Shown: piece after piece, positions 9,321-17,121 of the stretch
Position numbering within the stretch: the stretch's first letter is position 1
Layout: each line of letters begins with the position of its first letter
Assembly (NCBI RefSeq): GCF_004634245.1
Contig: NZ_SJTF01000012.1
Span: 124,001-188,000 of the forward strand
From: Flavobacterium foetidum
GTDB lineage: Bacteria; Bacteroidota; Bacteroidia; Flavobacteriales; Flavobacteriaceae
Direction: 5' to 3'
Length of the DNA: 64,000 bases
Notes under the pieces: model-generated
Seen by the model: the letters and a program-made list of their open reading frames with translations, nothing else
Told to the model about the DNA's origin: nothing
Databases searched by the model: none
Made by a program: the position numbers and the translations under genes

Positions 9321-11021
9321 ATGGAAAGAAATTATAAAATAACCATTCCTGAACCCTGCCATGAAGATTGGAACAAAATGACACCAAACGATAATGGGCG
9401 TTTTTGCATGAATTGTTCTAAAACGGTTACTGATTTTACATCCATGAGACCGGAAGAAATCCAGCATTTTTTTATTCAAAATCAAAACAAAAGCGTTTGT
9501 GGAAGATTTAGAAAATCGCAGTTAGATTCTATTACAATTCAAATACCAGATCACATTTTATATTCGCAAAACCATTATCATAAAATGTTTTTACTGGCAT
9601 TATTTGTTATCATGGGAACTACTTTATTCAGTTGTGCTGATAACGAAGGTAATAAAGTGAAAATTGATAAAATAGAGGTTGTTAAAGATAATTTGGCAAA
9701 AAATCCTGATAATTTAAACACCAAAGATTCTCTATCACAAAAAACGCCACACTCTTCTCCTTTACATATCAATGTGGAGCCTGTAAATGAAACTTCTTCA
9801 GGCATTTCATATGTAAGTGACTATGACCATAACATTATCAGTGGAGGTCTTGCGTTTGAATATATTGAAGAACCTGATTATCCCGGCGGAATTGGTAAAT
9901 TCAGTGATTATATAAAGAATGAATTTCAGATCCCTAAAAAAGCTAGAAAAATTACTGGAAAAATTGACGTTTCTTTTGTTGTAAATAAAGCTGGAACATT
10001 AGAGCAATTTAAGGTCTTTGACAATATTGGTCACGACATTGGAGAAGAAATGATTCGGGTTTTACAAAACTCAAAAGCAAAATGGAAGCCAAAAATAATT
10101 AACGGAAAAGCAATTCCAGATACTATTAAAATGAATATTGTTGTACAAAAAGACAGCTTGAATATTGAAAGAAAAAAAAGAAAACTTTCAAGCATGGAAA
10201 GAAAACACAAAATAACGATACCTGAACCCTGTCATGAAAACTGGGACAAAATGACGCCAAAAGATAATGGCCGTTTTTGTTTGAGCTGTTCTAAAACAGT
10301 GGTTGATTTCACTTCTATGTTACCAGAAGAAATCAGATACTATTTTATTCAAAATCAAGACAGCAGAATTTGCGGAAGATTTAAAAATGAGCAATTAGAA
10401 ACTATTACAATTCAGATTCCGAGTCGCATTCTTTATTCTCAGACACAATATCATAAAATGTTTTTACTAGCCTTGTTTATTGCCATGGGAACAACGTTAT
10501 TTAGCTGTTCAGATAAAGAAGGCAACAAAAATAAAATTAACAACATCGAAATTGTTGGCAATACAGAACAAAATGAAGATGAAGCTGTATCCAGATGTTA
10601 TGGCCATCAGATTGAGTCTAAAAAACCAAATCCCAAAAAAGCAAACGAACAGTTTATGCTTGGAATGGTAGCCACTCCCATTCTGGATGAAAAAGGAGAT
10701 TTTAAATATCACACGGTATATAATTCAGCGGATTTAGATATTTCCCCTATTCCTGTCATGGGAATGAAGAAATTCTATGATTTTTTCAATAAAAATTATA
10801 CAGCTCCAGACCAAAGAGAAAAGTTTAAAGGCAAAATATCTATTCTATTTGTTATCGAAGAAGATGGCAGTTTAAGTAATTTCAATATTGTTAAAAACAC
10901 ACCTAAAGAAATAGGAGAAGAAGCTATTAGAGTATTAAAAACAGCTCCAAACTGGATTCCCGGCAAACTAAACAACAAAGTAGTCCGTTCGTCTTATATT
11001 TTACCGATTACAATTAAATAA
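9321..11021 (+). CDS. Two fused tandem TonB-like proteins (zinc-finger/TM/TonB C-terminal, twice)
   Basis: A reading frame of 566 aa that holds two copies of one architecture: residues 1-290 and 291-566. Each copy starts with a Cys-rich motif, roughly PCHxxWxxMTPxxxGRFCxxCxKxVxDFT, then a further CGRF, a single membrane segment (MFLLALF...GTTLFSC), a linker and a TonB C-terminal-like domain. The start at ATG 9321 (MERNYK) matches the starts of the internal copy (MERKHK at 10195) and of the next gene (MEKNNK); a TTG six bases upstream is less likely. No stop separates the copies; an A8 run at about 10170-10177 sits at the joint. The TM is followed by a lipobox-like LFSC, odd in an internal position. 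The role is presumably energy transduction or signalling at the envelope. Confidence 0.75.
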   Translation: MERNYKITIPEPCHEDWNKMTPNDNGRFCMNCSKTVTDFTSMRPEEIQHFFIQNQNKSVCGRFRKSQLDSITIQIPDHILYSQNHYHKMFLLALFVIMGTTLFSCADNEGNKVKIDKIEVVKDNLAKNPDNLNTKDSLSQKTPHSSPLHINVEPVNETSSGISYVSDYDHNIISGGLAFEYIEEPDYPGGIGKFSDYIKNEFQIPKKARKITGKIDVSFVVNKAGTLEQFKVFDNIGHDIGEEMIRVLQNSKAKWKPKIINGKAIPDTIKMNIVVQKDSLNIERKKRKLSSMERKHKITIPEPCHENWDKMTPKDNGRFCLSCSKTVVDFTSMLPEEIRYYFIQNQDSRICGRFKNEQLETITIQIPSRILYSQTQYHKMFLLALFIAMGTTLFSCSDKEGNKNKINNIEIVGNTEQNEDEAVSRCYGHQIESKKPNPKKANEQFMLGMVATPILDEKGDFKYHTVYNSADLDISPIPVMGMKKFYDFFNKNYTAPDQREKFKGKISILFVIEEDGSLSNFNIVKNTPKEIGEEAIRVLKTAPNWIPGKLNNKVVRSSYILPITIK

Positions 11022-11914
11022 TGGAAAAAAACAATAAAATCAGCATTCCAAAACCCTGCCATGAAGATTGGAACAAAATGACACCAAATGAAAATGGTCG
11101 CTTCTGTATGAGCTGTTCTAAAACAGTTGTTGACTTTACTTCTATCCTTCCAGAAGAAATCCAGCATTTTTTTATTCAAAATAAAAATGACAAAATTTGT
11201 GGACGATTTAGAAAATCGCAGTTAGATACCATAACAATTCAAATTCCAAGTAAAGTTTTGTATACGCAACCCAATTATCGCAAAATGTTTCTTTTAGCCT
11301 TATTCATTGCTACGGGCACTACCTTGTTCAGCTGTCAGAATAAAGACGGGCAAAAACAAAAAATTAACAAAGTTGAATTGGTAAAAGATTCCGATGCAAA
11401 CTCACCTATAGTTGTTGGCGAACCAGCTATCGATGAAAGCAGTACAAAACAAGCTGTTTTACCGCCTCCGCCATCTCCCAAAATAGATCAGGTTAAATTC
11501 GACGAAAGCATAGTAAAAACCAAAAAAAATAGTTCGAATCAGTCATCAACTGTCAAATCAGAAAAAACAAATAACAAGAAAAACAGCTCAGTAGACAAAC
11601 CTATTTATGTTAGTAGTGAAGTAGTTTCTGAAACCAATGCAGAATTTCCAGGCGGTATCGATCAATTTCATACTTTCTTCATGAAAGAATATAAAAAACC
11701 GGAAAACATACATTATTGGAAACTCAATTTTACGCTGGCATTTGCAGTAGAGAAAAACGGTACAGTTTCGTTTATTGAATGTTCTCCAGCAGTTGAAGAA
11801 CCTTTGGAAAAAGAAATCGTCAGAGTTTTGAATTTATGCCCGAAATGGCAACCTGGCGAATCAAACGGAAAAAAAATCAGAATGCAATATTCTGTACCTA
11901 TTTTGCTTAAATAA
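11021..11914 (+). CDS. TonB-like protein, third member of the tandem array
   Basis: A protein of 297 aa with the same plan as the two copies in the preceding frame: a Cys-rich N-terminus (PCHEDWNKMTP, FCMSCSK, CGRF), a membrane segment at about 90-107 ending in LFSC, a Pro/Ser/Lys/Asn-rich linker that would span the periplasm, and a TonB C-terminal-like domain starting with EFPGGIDQFHTFF. Its ATG overlaps the preceding stop codon (TAATG), so the two are translationally coupled. The three copies differ mostly in the linker, which points to tandem duplication followed by divergence. No ExbB/ExbD genes are nearby, so it may instead be an envelope protein that uses only the TonB fold. Confidence 0.75.
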   Translation: MEKNNKISIPKPCHEDWNKMTPNENGRFCMSCSKTVVDFTSILPEEIQHFFIQNKNDKICGRFRKSQLDTITIQIPSKVLYTQPNYRKMFLLALFIATGTTLFSCQNKDGQKQKINKVELVKDSDANSPIVVGEPAIDESSTKQAVLPPPPSPKIDQVKFDESIVKTKKNSSNQSSTVKSEKTNNKKNSSVDKPIYVSSEVVSETNAEFPGGIDQFHTFFMKEYKKPENIHYWKLNFTLAFAVEKNGTVSFIECSPAVEEPLEKEIVRVLNLCPKWQPGESNGKKIRMQYSVPILLK

Positions 11915-11944
11915 TACGTTGCGGAAAAATTAAATTTAAAACCG

Positions 11945-11952
11945 TAAATTTG
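11945..11952 (+). promoter_or_regulatory. -7 element of the dxs promoter
   Basis: TAAATTTG fits the Bacteroidota -7 consensus TAnnTTTG and lies 14 nt before the dxs ATG, implying a very short 5' leader. No clear TTTG is seen at -33. Confidence 0.5.
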
Positions 11953-11966
11953 CTTTTTTCCTTACA

Positions 11967-13754
11967 ATGAAAAGCGATTTACTTTCTCACATATACAATC
12001 CAGCCGATTTACGTCTTTTAAAAGAAGAACAGCTTACTCAGGTTGCTAAAGAACTGCGTCAGTTTATTATTGATGTCGTTTCGGTAAAAGAAGGCCATTT
12101 GGGAGCGAGTTTAGGCGTTATAGAATTGACAATTGCACTACATTATGTTTTTAATACGCCTGAAGATTTATTGGTTTGGGATGTTGGACATCAGGCTTAC
12201 GGTCATAAAATCTTAACCGAAAGAAGAGAAATTTTTCATACCAATAGACAGATTGACGGAATTTCTGGTTTTCCAAAAAGAGCTGAGAGCATTTACGATA
12301 CTTTCGGTGTTGGACATTCTTCGACATCAATTTCAGCAGCACTCGGAATGGCGATTGCTTCTAAATTAAAAGGCGATTTCAAAAAAGAACATATTGCAGT
12401 TATTGGAGATGCTTCTATCGCAAGCGGAATGGCTTTTGAAGGCCTTAATCATGCAGGAGTTACTGATGCTAATATTCTGGTAATTCTAAACGATAATGCC
12501 ATCGGAATTGACCCAAGTGTCGGCGCTTTAAAAAACTACCTTACTTCGGTAAAAACAGGAAAAAATCCGAGACAGAATAATATCATCAAATCTTTGAATT
12601 TTGATTATTCTGGACCAATAGACGGTCATGATTTGCCTCTTTTGATCAAAGAATTAAATCGACTGAAAAAGATAAAAGGTCCTAAATTTCTTCATATTGT
12701 AACCACAAAAGGAAAAGGTTTACAACAGGCTGAGGAAAATCAGGTCAAATATCACGCTCCAGGAAAATTTGATGCCTCAACTGGCGAAATCCATTTAAAA
12801 GTGGAAGAAAATCTGCCTCCAAAATATCAAGATGTTTTCGGATTGACCGTTCTTGATTTGGCCAAAAAGAATGAAAAAATAATCGGAATCACACCTGCAA
12901 TGCCGTCAGGAAGTTCATTAAAATTTATGATGGAGGAAATTCCTGAACGTGCTTTTGATGTTGGAATTGCAGAACAGCACGCCGTAACGCTTGCTGCCGG
13001 AATGGCAAGTCAGGGAATGATGGTGTATTGCACTATCTATTCGACCTTTTTGCAGCGTGCCTACGACCAAGTGATTCATGATGTAGCGCTGCAAAATCTT
13101 CCAGTGATATTTTGTCTTGACAGAGCCGGTTTGGTAGGCGAAGATGGTGCAACACATCATGGCGTTTTTGACATTGCCTACCTGCGATCCATACCGAATA
13201 TGATTATTTATGCACCGATAAACGAAATAGCACTGCAAAACATTTTATACACTGCACAATTAGGTCTGAATAATCCTATCGCAATTCGATATCCTAGAGG
13301 GCGCGGTGTTATTGAAAACTGGGAAGTAAATAATTTCGGACAGTACAAAACCGTCAAAATCGGAGAAGCTTCTTGTTTGAAAAACGGAACAAAAACGGCT
13401 GTTTTATCTACGGGAACGATCGGCAATAATGTTATTTCGGCTCTTAATGAATGTTCTGATACAGCAAACATCGCTCATTATGATTTTCCGTTTATAAAAC
13501 CGCTAGACAACAAGACCTTACATCATATTTTCGCAAACTTTCAATCGATCATTACAATTGAAGACGGCGTAAAAAACGGCGGTTTCGGAAGTGCCGTTTT
13601 GGAGTTTGCGGCAGCCAATAATTATAAAAACAAAGTGCAGCTTTTAGGTATTCCGGATCATTTCATCGAACATGGAACAGTCAATGAGCTGCAACAAATT
13701 TGTAATGTCGACGTTAAAAGTTTAATAAATCTTTTTTCAAACGAGGCAAAATAA
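11967..13754 (+). CDS. dxs: 1-deoxy-D-xylulose-5-phosphate synthase
   Basis: Condenses pyruvate and glyceraldehyde 3-phosphate to DXP, the first step of the MEP isoprenoid pathway; a TPP-dependent cytoplasmic enzyme. At 595 aa it is slightly shorter than the usual 620-640 aa. The N-terminal TPP domain has VKEGHLGASLGVIEL, DVGHQAYGHKILT and a thiamine-binding motif beginning GDASIASGMAFEGLNHAG and ending NDN. The middle domain has the EQHAVTLAAGMA region with the catalytic Glu, and the C-terminal transketolase domain ends the protein. GDAS replaces the GDGA of most family members. A DUF3078 gene follows after 39 nt. The call is secure. Confidence 0.93.
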   Translation: MKSDLLSHIYNPADLRLLKEEQLTQVAKELRQFIIDVVSVKEGHLGASLGVIELTIALHYVFNTPEDLLVWDVGHQAYGHKILTERREIFHTNRQIDGISGFPKRAESIYDTFGVGHSSTSISAALGMAIASKLKGDFKKEHIAVIGDASIASGMAFEGLNHAGVTDANILVILNDNAIGIDPSVGALKNYLTSVKTGKNPRQNNIIKSLNFDYSGPIDGHDLPLLIKELNRLKKIKGPKFLHIVTTKGKGLQQAEENQVKYHAPGKFDASTGEIHLKVEENLPPKYQDVFGLTVLDLAKKNEKIIGITPAMPSGSSLKFMMEEIPERAFDVGIAEQHAVTLAAGMASQGMMVYCTIYSTFLQRAYDQVIHDVALQNLPVIFCLDRAGLVGEDGATHHGVFDIAYLRSIPNMIIYAPINEIALQNILYTAQLGLNNPIAIRYPRGRGVIENWEVNNFGQYKTVKIGEASCLKNGTKTAVLSTGTIGNNVISALNECSDTANIAHYDFPFIKPLDNKTLHHIFANFQSIITIEDGVKNGGFGSAVLEFAAANNYKNKVQLLGIPDHFIEHGTVNELQQICNVDVKSLINLFSNEAK

Positions 13755-13793
13755 GTATTTTGCAGCGCCAAAAAAAAAACTAAAATAAGCCTA

Positions 13794-14795
13794 ATGAAAT
13801 TATTGCGTTCTACCCTTTTGCTTTTATTGCTTCTGTGTACTTCAAATAACTTTGCCCAGATTATCCAAACCACCTTAAGTCCTAATCAAGCGCCAAAACC
13901 ACCTTCAAACTGGACAAAGAGAAATCAGCTTGGTTTCGATATTTCAGAAATTGCTTTTGTCAACTGGAGTGCGGGGGGAACTAGTTCTATTTCAGGTTTA
14001 TTTAAGGGAGAATTTAATAGAACCTACGCAAAAGACAATCATAAATGGGTGAACGAACTTATTGTAAAATATGGCTTAAATAAGCAGGACGGAATTGAAT
14101 TAAGAAAAACCGACGATGCCGTTCAGTTCAACTCTACTTACGGCTTTAGAAAAGATACCGCATCAAACTGGTATTATTCATCAAAATTGAACTTCAATAC
14201 ACAATTTACAAACGGTTACAATTACCCGAATAGAAGTGTCGCAATCTCAAAACCTTTTGCACCGGCATACATCTTTCTGGGAGCTGGAGCTGAAAATTCT
14301 AATAAACAAAAAAACAGAACTTTTTATTTCTCTCCTATCACGCTTAAAACAACTTTGGTTTTAGATCAATATCTTGCTAATCAGGGTGCATTTGGTGTTA
14401 AAAAGGCTACTTATATCTCCGACCCTCTAAATCCTGATTCTCAAATTCTAATAGATGAAGGACAGAAAGTAAAAGCCGAATTTGGTATTCTGTTTACAGG
14501 TTATATGAAAAGCGAAATCTATAAAAATGTTTTCTACGAAAACCGATTAAGTCTTTACACCGATTATTTAAATAAATTCGGAAATGTCGATATCGATTAC
14601 GACACACGTCTGGATTTGGTGGTAAATGCCTATGTAAAAGCAAATATTGGTGTTCATCTAATTTATGATGATGATATTAAAACCAAAAAAGACGTAGTGG
14701 ACCCTACAACTGGAAACAAAACACAGGTAAACGACGGACCCAGAATGCAGTTAAGACAAGTATTGGGAGTTGGTTTGGTTTATGCTTTTAAATAA
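13794..14795 (+). CDS. DUF3078 family exported protein
   Basis: A protein of 333 aa with a clear signal peptide (hydrophobic stretch LLLLLLLCTS, cleavage near FAQ at about 20-22). The body, with the WTKRNQLGFDISEIAFVNWS opening, aromatic-alternating strands and a C-terminal LGVGLVYAFK ending in an aromatic-basic pair, looks like an outer-membrane beta-barrel of the DUF3078 type found in Bacteroidota. It follows dxs by 39 nt and is probably co-transcribed with it, ending at the hairpin at 14832-14868. No function is known for the family; the tie to isoprenoid synthesis rests only on gene order. Confidence 0.8.
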   Translation: MKLLRSTLLLLLLLCTSNNFAQIIQTTLSPNQAPKPPSNWTKRNQLGFDISEIAFVNWSAGGTSSISGLFKGEFNRTYAKDNHKWVNELIVKYGLNKQDGIELRKTDDAVQFNSTYGFRKDTASNWYYSSKLNFNTQFTNGYNYPNRSVAISKPFAPAYIFLGAGAENSNKQKNRTFYFSPITLKTTLVLDQYLANQGAFGVKKATYISDPLNPDSQILIDEGQKVKAEFGILFTGYMKSEIYKNVFYENRLSLYTDYLNKFGNVDIDYDTRLDLVVNAYVKANIGVHLIYDDDIKTKKDVVDPTTGNKTQVNDGPRMQLRQVLGVGLVYAFK

Positions 14796-14831
14796 TAAAA
14801 ATTTTGATGAGTTCTGCTTATCACGATTCAT

Positions 14832-14868
14832 AAAAAAGGCTTTAGTTTGTGTGACTAAAGCCTTTTCC
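14832..14868. terminator. Bidirectional terminator between the DUF3078 gene and dgt
   Basis: The hairpin AAAGGCTTTAG-N8-CTAAAGCCTTTT, with A-rich and T-rich flanks, lies between two convergent genes. Confidence 0.85.
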
Positions 14869-14889
14869 ATTTTTATAGTTGTATTGAAA

Positions 14890-16236
14890 TTAACGTTTCT
14901 TTCTCCCGCTGATCATTTCGTACAATTCAAGTGCATTTCCATCTGTGAGAAGCGAAACATAATGACAAATATGAAGCAAACGCTCGTACAAACTGCCTTT
15001 TTCTAAATGATGTTTTTCTGGCAGCATTTTGAGAATCAACTTATCATAATTAGAAGCGGTTCCGTCGAATTTATTATTAAATGCCGTAATAAACTTATCA
15101 AGTAAAGTCTGGATAATTTGATAACCCACAATCTCTTTTTCTATTACCTCGCGGCTCTGGTATATTTTATCGATACTTAGCTTGATAATATCGTCCATCT
15201 GGGCTTTATATTTGCTTTTTTCTGTTAAAGCAAAAGGGAAATTTCCAGCCAAGATTGCTTCTTCATTTTCAACAAAAACATCGACAGCATCATTGATCAA
15301 AGCTCCAATGGCCAAAGCGCGCAAATAACTGATTCTGTCTTCTTTGGTTTCCAACATATTGTATTTTTCAATACCAATATTGTCTTTTACCAGTTTTATA
15401 AGATATTCAAGAGCATAATCTTCAGAAACCAAACCAAGATTTATTCCGTCTTCAAAATCAATAATGGTATAGCAGATATCATCGGCTGCTTCTACTAGAT
15501 AAGCCAAAGGATGTCTTTCAAATCCTAAATCGCCTTCTTCTTTGTTAGGAATCAAACCCATATCTTGGGCAACTTCTTCAAAAAAAACTTTGTCTGCCTG
15601 AAAGAAACCGTATTTTTTATCTGCAATATTATTAGTCGGTTTTTTAGGAAGACTTTCTTTTGGATATTTCATGAAAGCACCCAAAGTTGCGTACGAAATC
15701 CTAAGTCCGCCTTCAATGCCTGGTCGACTTGCTGTTAAGACCGAAAATCCATTGGCATTTCCTTCAAAATCGATTAAATCCTGCCATTGTTTTGCGGTAA
15801 GTTTGTCTTTGTATTTTAATCCTTTTCCGCTCGAAAAATATTCTCCGATAGCTTTTTCTCCCGAATGTCCGAATGGAGGATTGCCGATATCGTGCGCCAG
15901 AGAAGCAGCCGCGACAATTGCTCCAAAATCATTCATATGATAACCGTGGACTTCTTTTAGATAGGGATATTTTTCGATGATTTTTTTTCCGACCAAACGT
16001 CCCAATGATCTTCCTACAACAGAAACCTCAAGGCTATGCGTTAATCGAGTGTGTACGAAATCGGTTTTAGAAAGGGGAATTACCTGTGTTTTATCTTGTA
16101 AAGAGCGAAATGCGGCCGAAAAGATAATTCGGTCATAATCAACCTCAAATCCTAAACGTGTATCATCTTGTTCTGCACGTAATCGTTTGCTTGTATCTCC
16201 TTGTCTTTTTAATGATAAAAGTTGTTCCCAGTTCAT
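14890..16236 (-). CDS. dgt: Deoxyguanosinetriphosphate triphosphohydrolase
   Basis: Cleaves dGTP (and in many homologues other dNTPs) to nucleoside and tripolyphosphate, trimming dNTP pools. The protein is 448 aa and has the HD-domain metal motif: H in RLTHSLEVS, HD in SLAHDIGNPPFGHSG, and D in AADDICYTIIDFEDG. The start MNWEQLLSLKRQGDT at 16236 is typical of the family. It converges with the DUF3078 gene at a shared terminator. The following gene on this strand is unrelated in function. The call is secure as a dNTPase; the substrate preference is inferred. Confidence 0.9.
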   Translation of the reverse strand: MNWEQLLSLKRQGDTSKRLRAEQDDTRLGFEVDYDRIIFSAAFRSLQDKTQVIPLSKTDFVHTRLTHSLEVSVVGRSLGRLVGKKIIEKYPYLKEVHGYHMNDFGAIVAAASLAHDIGNPPFGHSGEKAIGEYFSSGKGLKYKDKLTAKQWQDLIDFEGNANGFSVLTASRPGIEGGLRISYATLGAFMKYPKESLPKKPTNNIADKKYGFFQADKVFFEEVAQDMGLIPNKEEGDLGFERHPLAYLVEAADDICYTIIDFEDGINLGLVSEDYALEYLIKLVKDNIGIEKYNMLETKEDRISYLRALAIGALINDAVDVFVENEEAILAGNFPFALTEKSKYKAQMDDIIKLSIDKIYQSREVIEKEIVGYQIIQTLLDKFITAFNNKFDGTASNYDKLILKMLPEKHHLEKGSLYERLLHICHYVSLLTDGNALELYEMISGRKKR

Positions 16237-16329
16237 TTTTTATTTTAGATTTCTGAATTTAGATTTTAGATTTTTCATCTAAAAGTCAAAAATACGTTTT
16301 ATTTTAGGATAATATTCAATAAAAGTAAA

Positions 16330-16493
16330 GCCACAGATTAATTTGACTCAAAAGATTAAATGTTTTGTTTGTCACGAATTTTACTAATCAGCTCGAATTA
16401 ATTCAAACACAATATTTTGTACTAATATGTGAAATTCATGACTAAAAAATAAACCAAATTATAACAATCATGATAATCTGCGTAATCTGTGGC
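16330..16493. repeat. Intergenic inverted repeat (GCCACAGATTA / GTAATCTGTGGC)
   Basis: GCCACAGATTAA at the left and GTAATCTGTGGC at the right bound a 164-nt AT-rich core. The same ends recur at 27877-27984, so this is a dispersed REPIN-like element. It lies downstream of the Lrp gene. Confidence 0.65.
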
Positions 16494-16502
16494 AGAAAAA
16501 CA

Positions 16503-16964
16503 TTAAAACTCTAATGCCGTGCTGTGCTTGATTTCTCCCATTACGAAAATACTGTTTGTATTCCCGATATTTTCAATGGTTGACAATTTATTCATTACAA
16601 AATCCTGATAACTAGCCATATCTTGAACCAGAATTTTGAGCATAAAATCGTAATCACCGGCAATATTGTAACACTCAATAATTTCTGGAAGTGCGACAAT
16701 ATCTTTTACAAAATTGCTTCCCACATTTTTGGCGTGTTCTTTTAAACGCACATTGCAGAAAACCGTCATGCCGCGATTCATTTTTTTCTTATCCAACAGC
16801 GCCACATATTTCGTAATGTAACCATCTCTTTCCAATCTTTTGATACGCTCATAAACGGGAGTTACCGTTAAGAATAATTTACTCGCAAGGTCTTTTGTGT
16901 TGATATTGCAGTCTTCTTGAAGGTACTTCAATATGAGCAAATCGGTTTTATCTAAGTTTTCCAT
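16503..16964 (-). CDS. Lrp/AsnC family transcriptional regulator, divergent from metE
   Basis: A protein of 153 aa, the standard length. The N-terminal helix-turn-helix (LLILKYLQEDCNINTKDLA...LTVTPVYERIKRLERDGYI) is followed by an AsnC/RAM ligand-binding domain with the NIAGDYDFMLKILV strand. It is transcribed away from metE, with 157 nt between the start codons, so it very likely controls metE and itself. Lrp-family proteins typically sense amino acids; methionine or an analogue is a reasonable guess, not something the sequence shows. No riboswitch is seen before metE, which makes this regulator the best candidate for metE control. Confidence 0.9.
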   Translation of the reverse strand: MENLDKTDLLILKYLQEDCNINTKDLASKLFLTVTPVYERIKRLERDGYITKYVALLDKKKMNRGMTVFCNVRLKEHAKNVGSNFVKDIVALPEIIECYNIAGDYDFMLKILVQDMASYQDFVMNKLSTIENIGNTNSIFVMGEIKHSTALEF

Positions 16965-17088
16965 AGTTTTTTTTACGGCTAAAAGCTCGTTTTGGATAAT
17001 TTAAAAGTGATTAAATCTTTTTAAATAAAATTTTAAAACACATTTTACTGAATTAATAGTCAAATATAAGTTTAAAAAACCAATACAA

Positions 17089-17096
17089 TAAATTTG
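17089..17096 (+). promoter_or_regulatory. -7 element of the metE promoter
   Basis: TAAATTTG matches the Bacteroidota -7 consensus and lies 25 nt before the metE ATG. No good -33 TTTG is present at normal spacing, which suits a promoter needing an activator. No riboswitch fold is recognisable in the intergenic region. Confidence 0.5.
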
Positions 17097-17121
17097 TACA
17101 GTAAAAAATACTGAAATCGAA

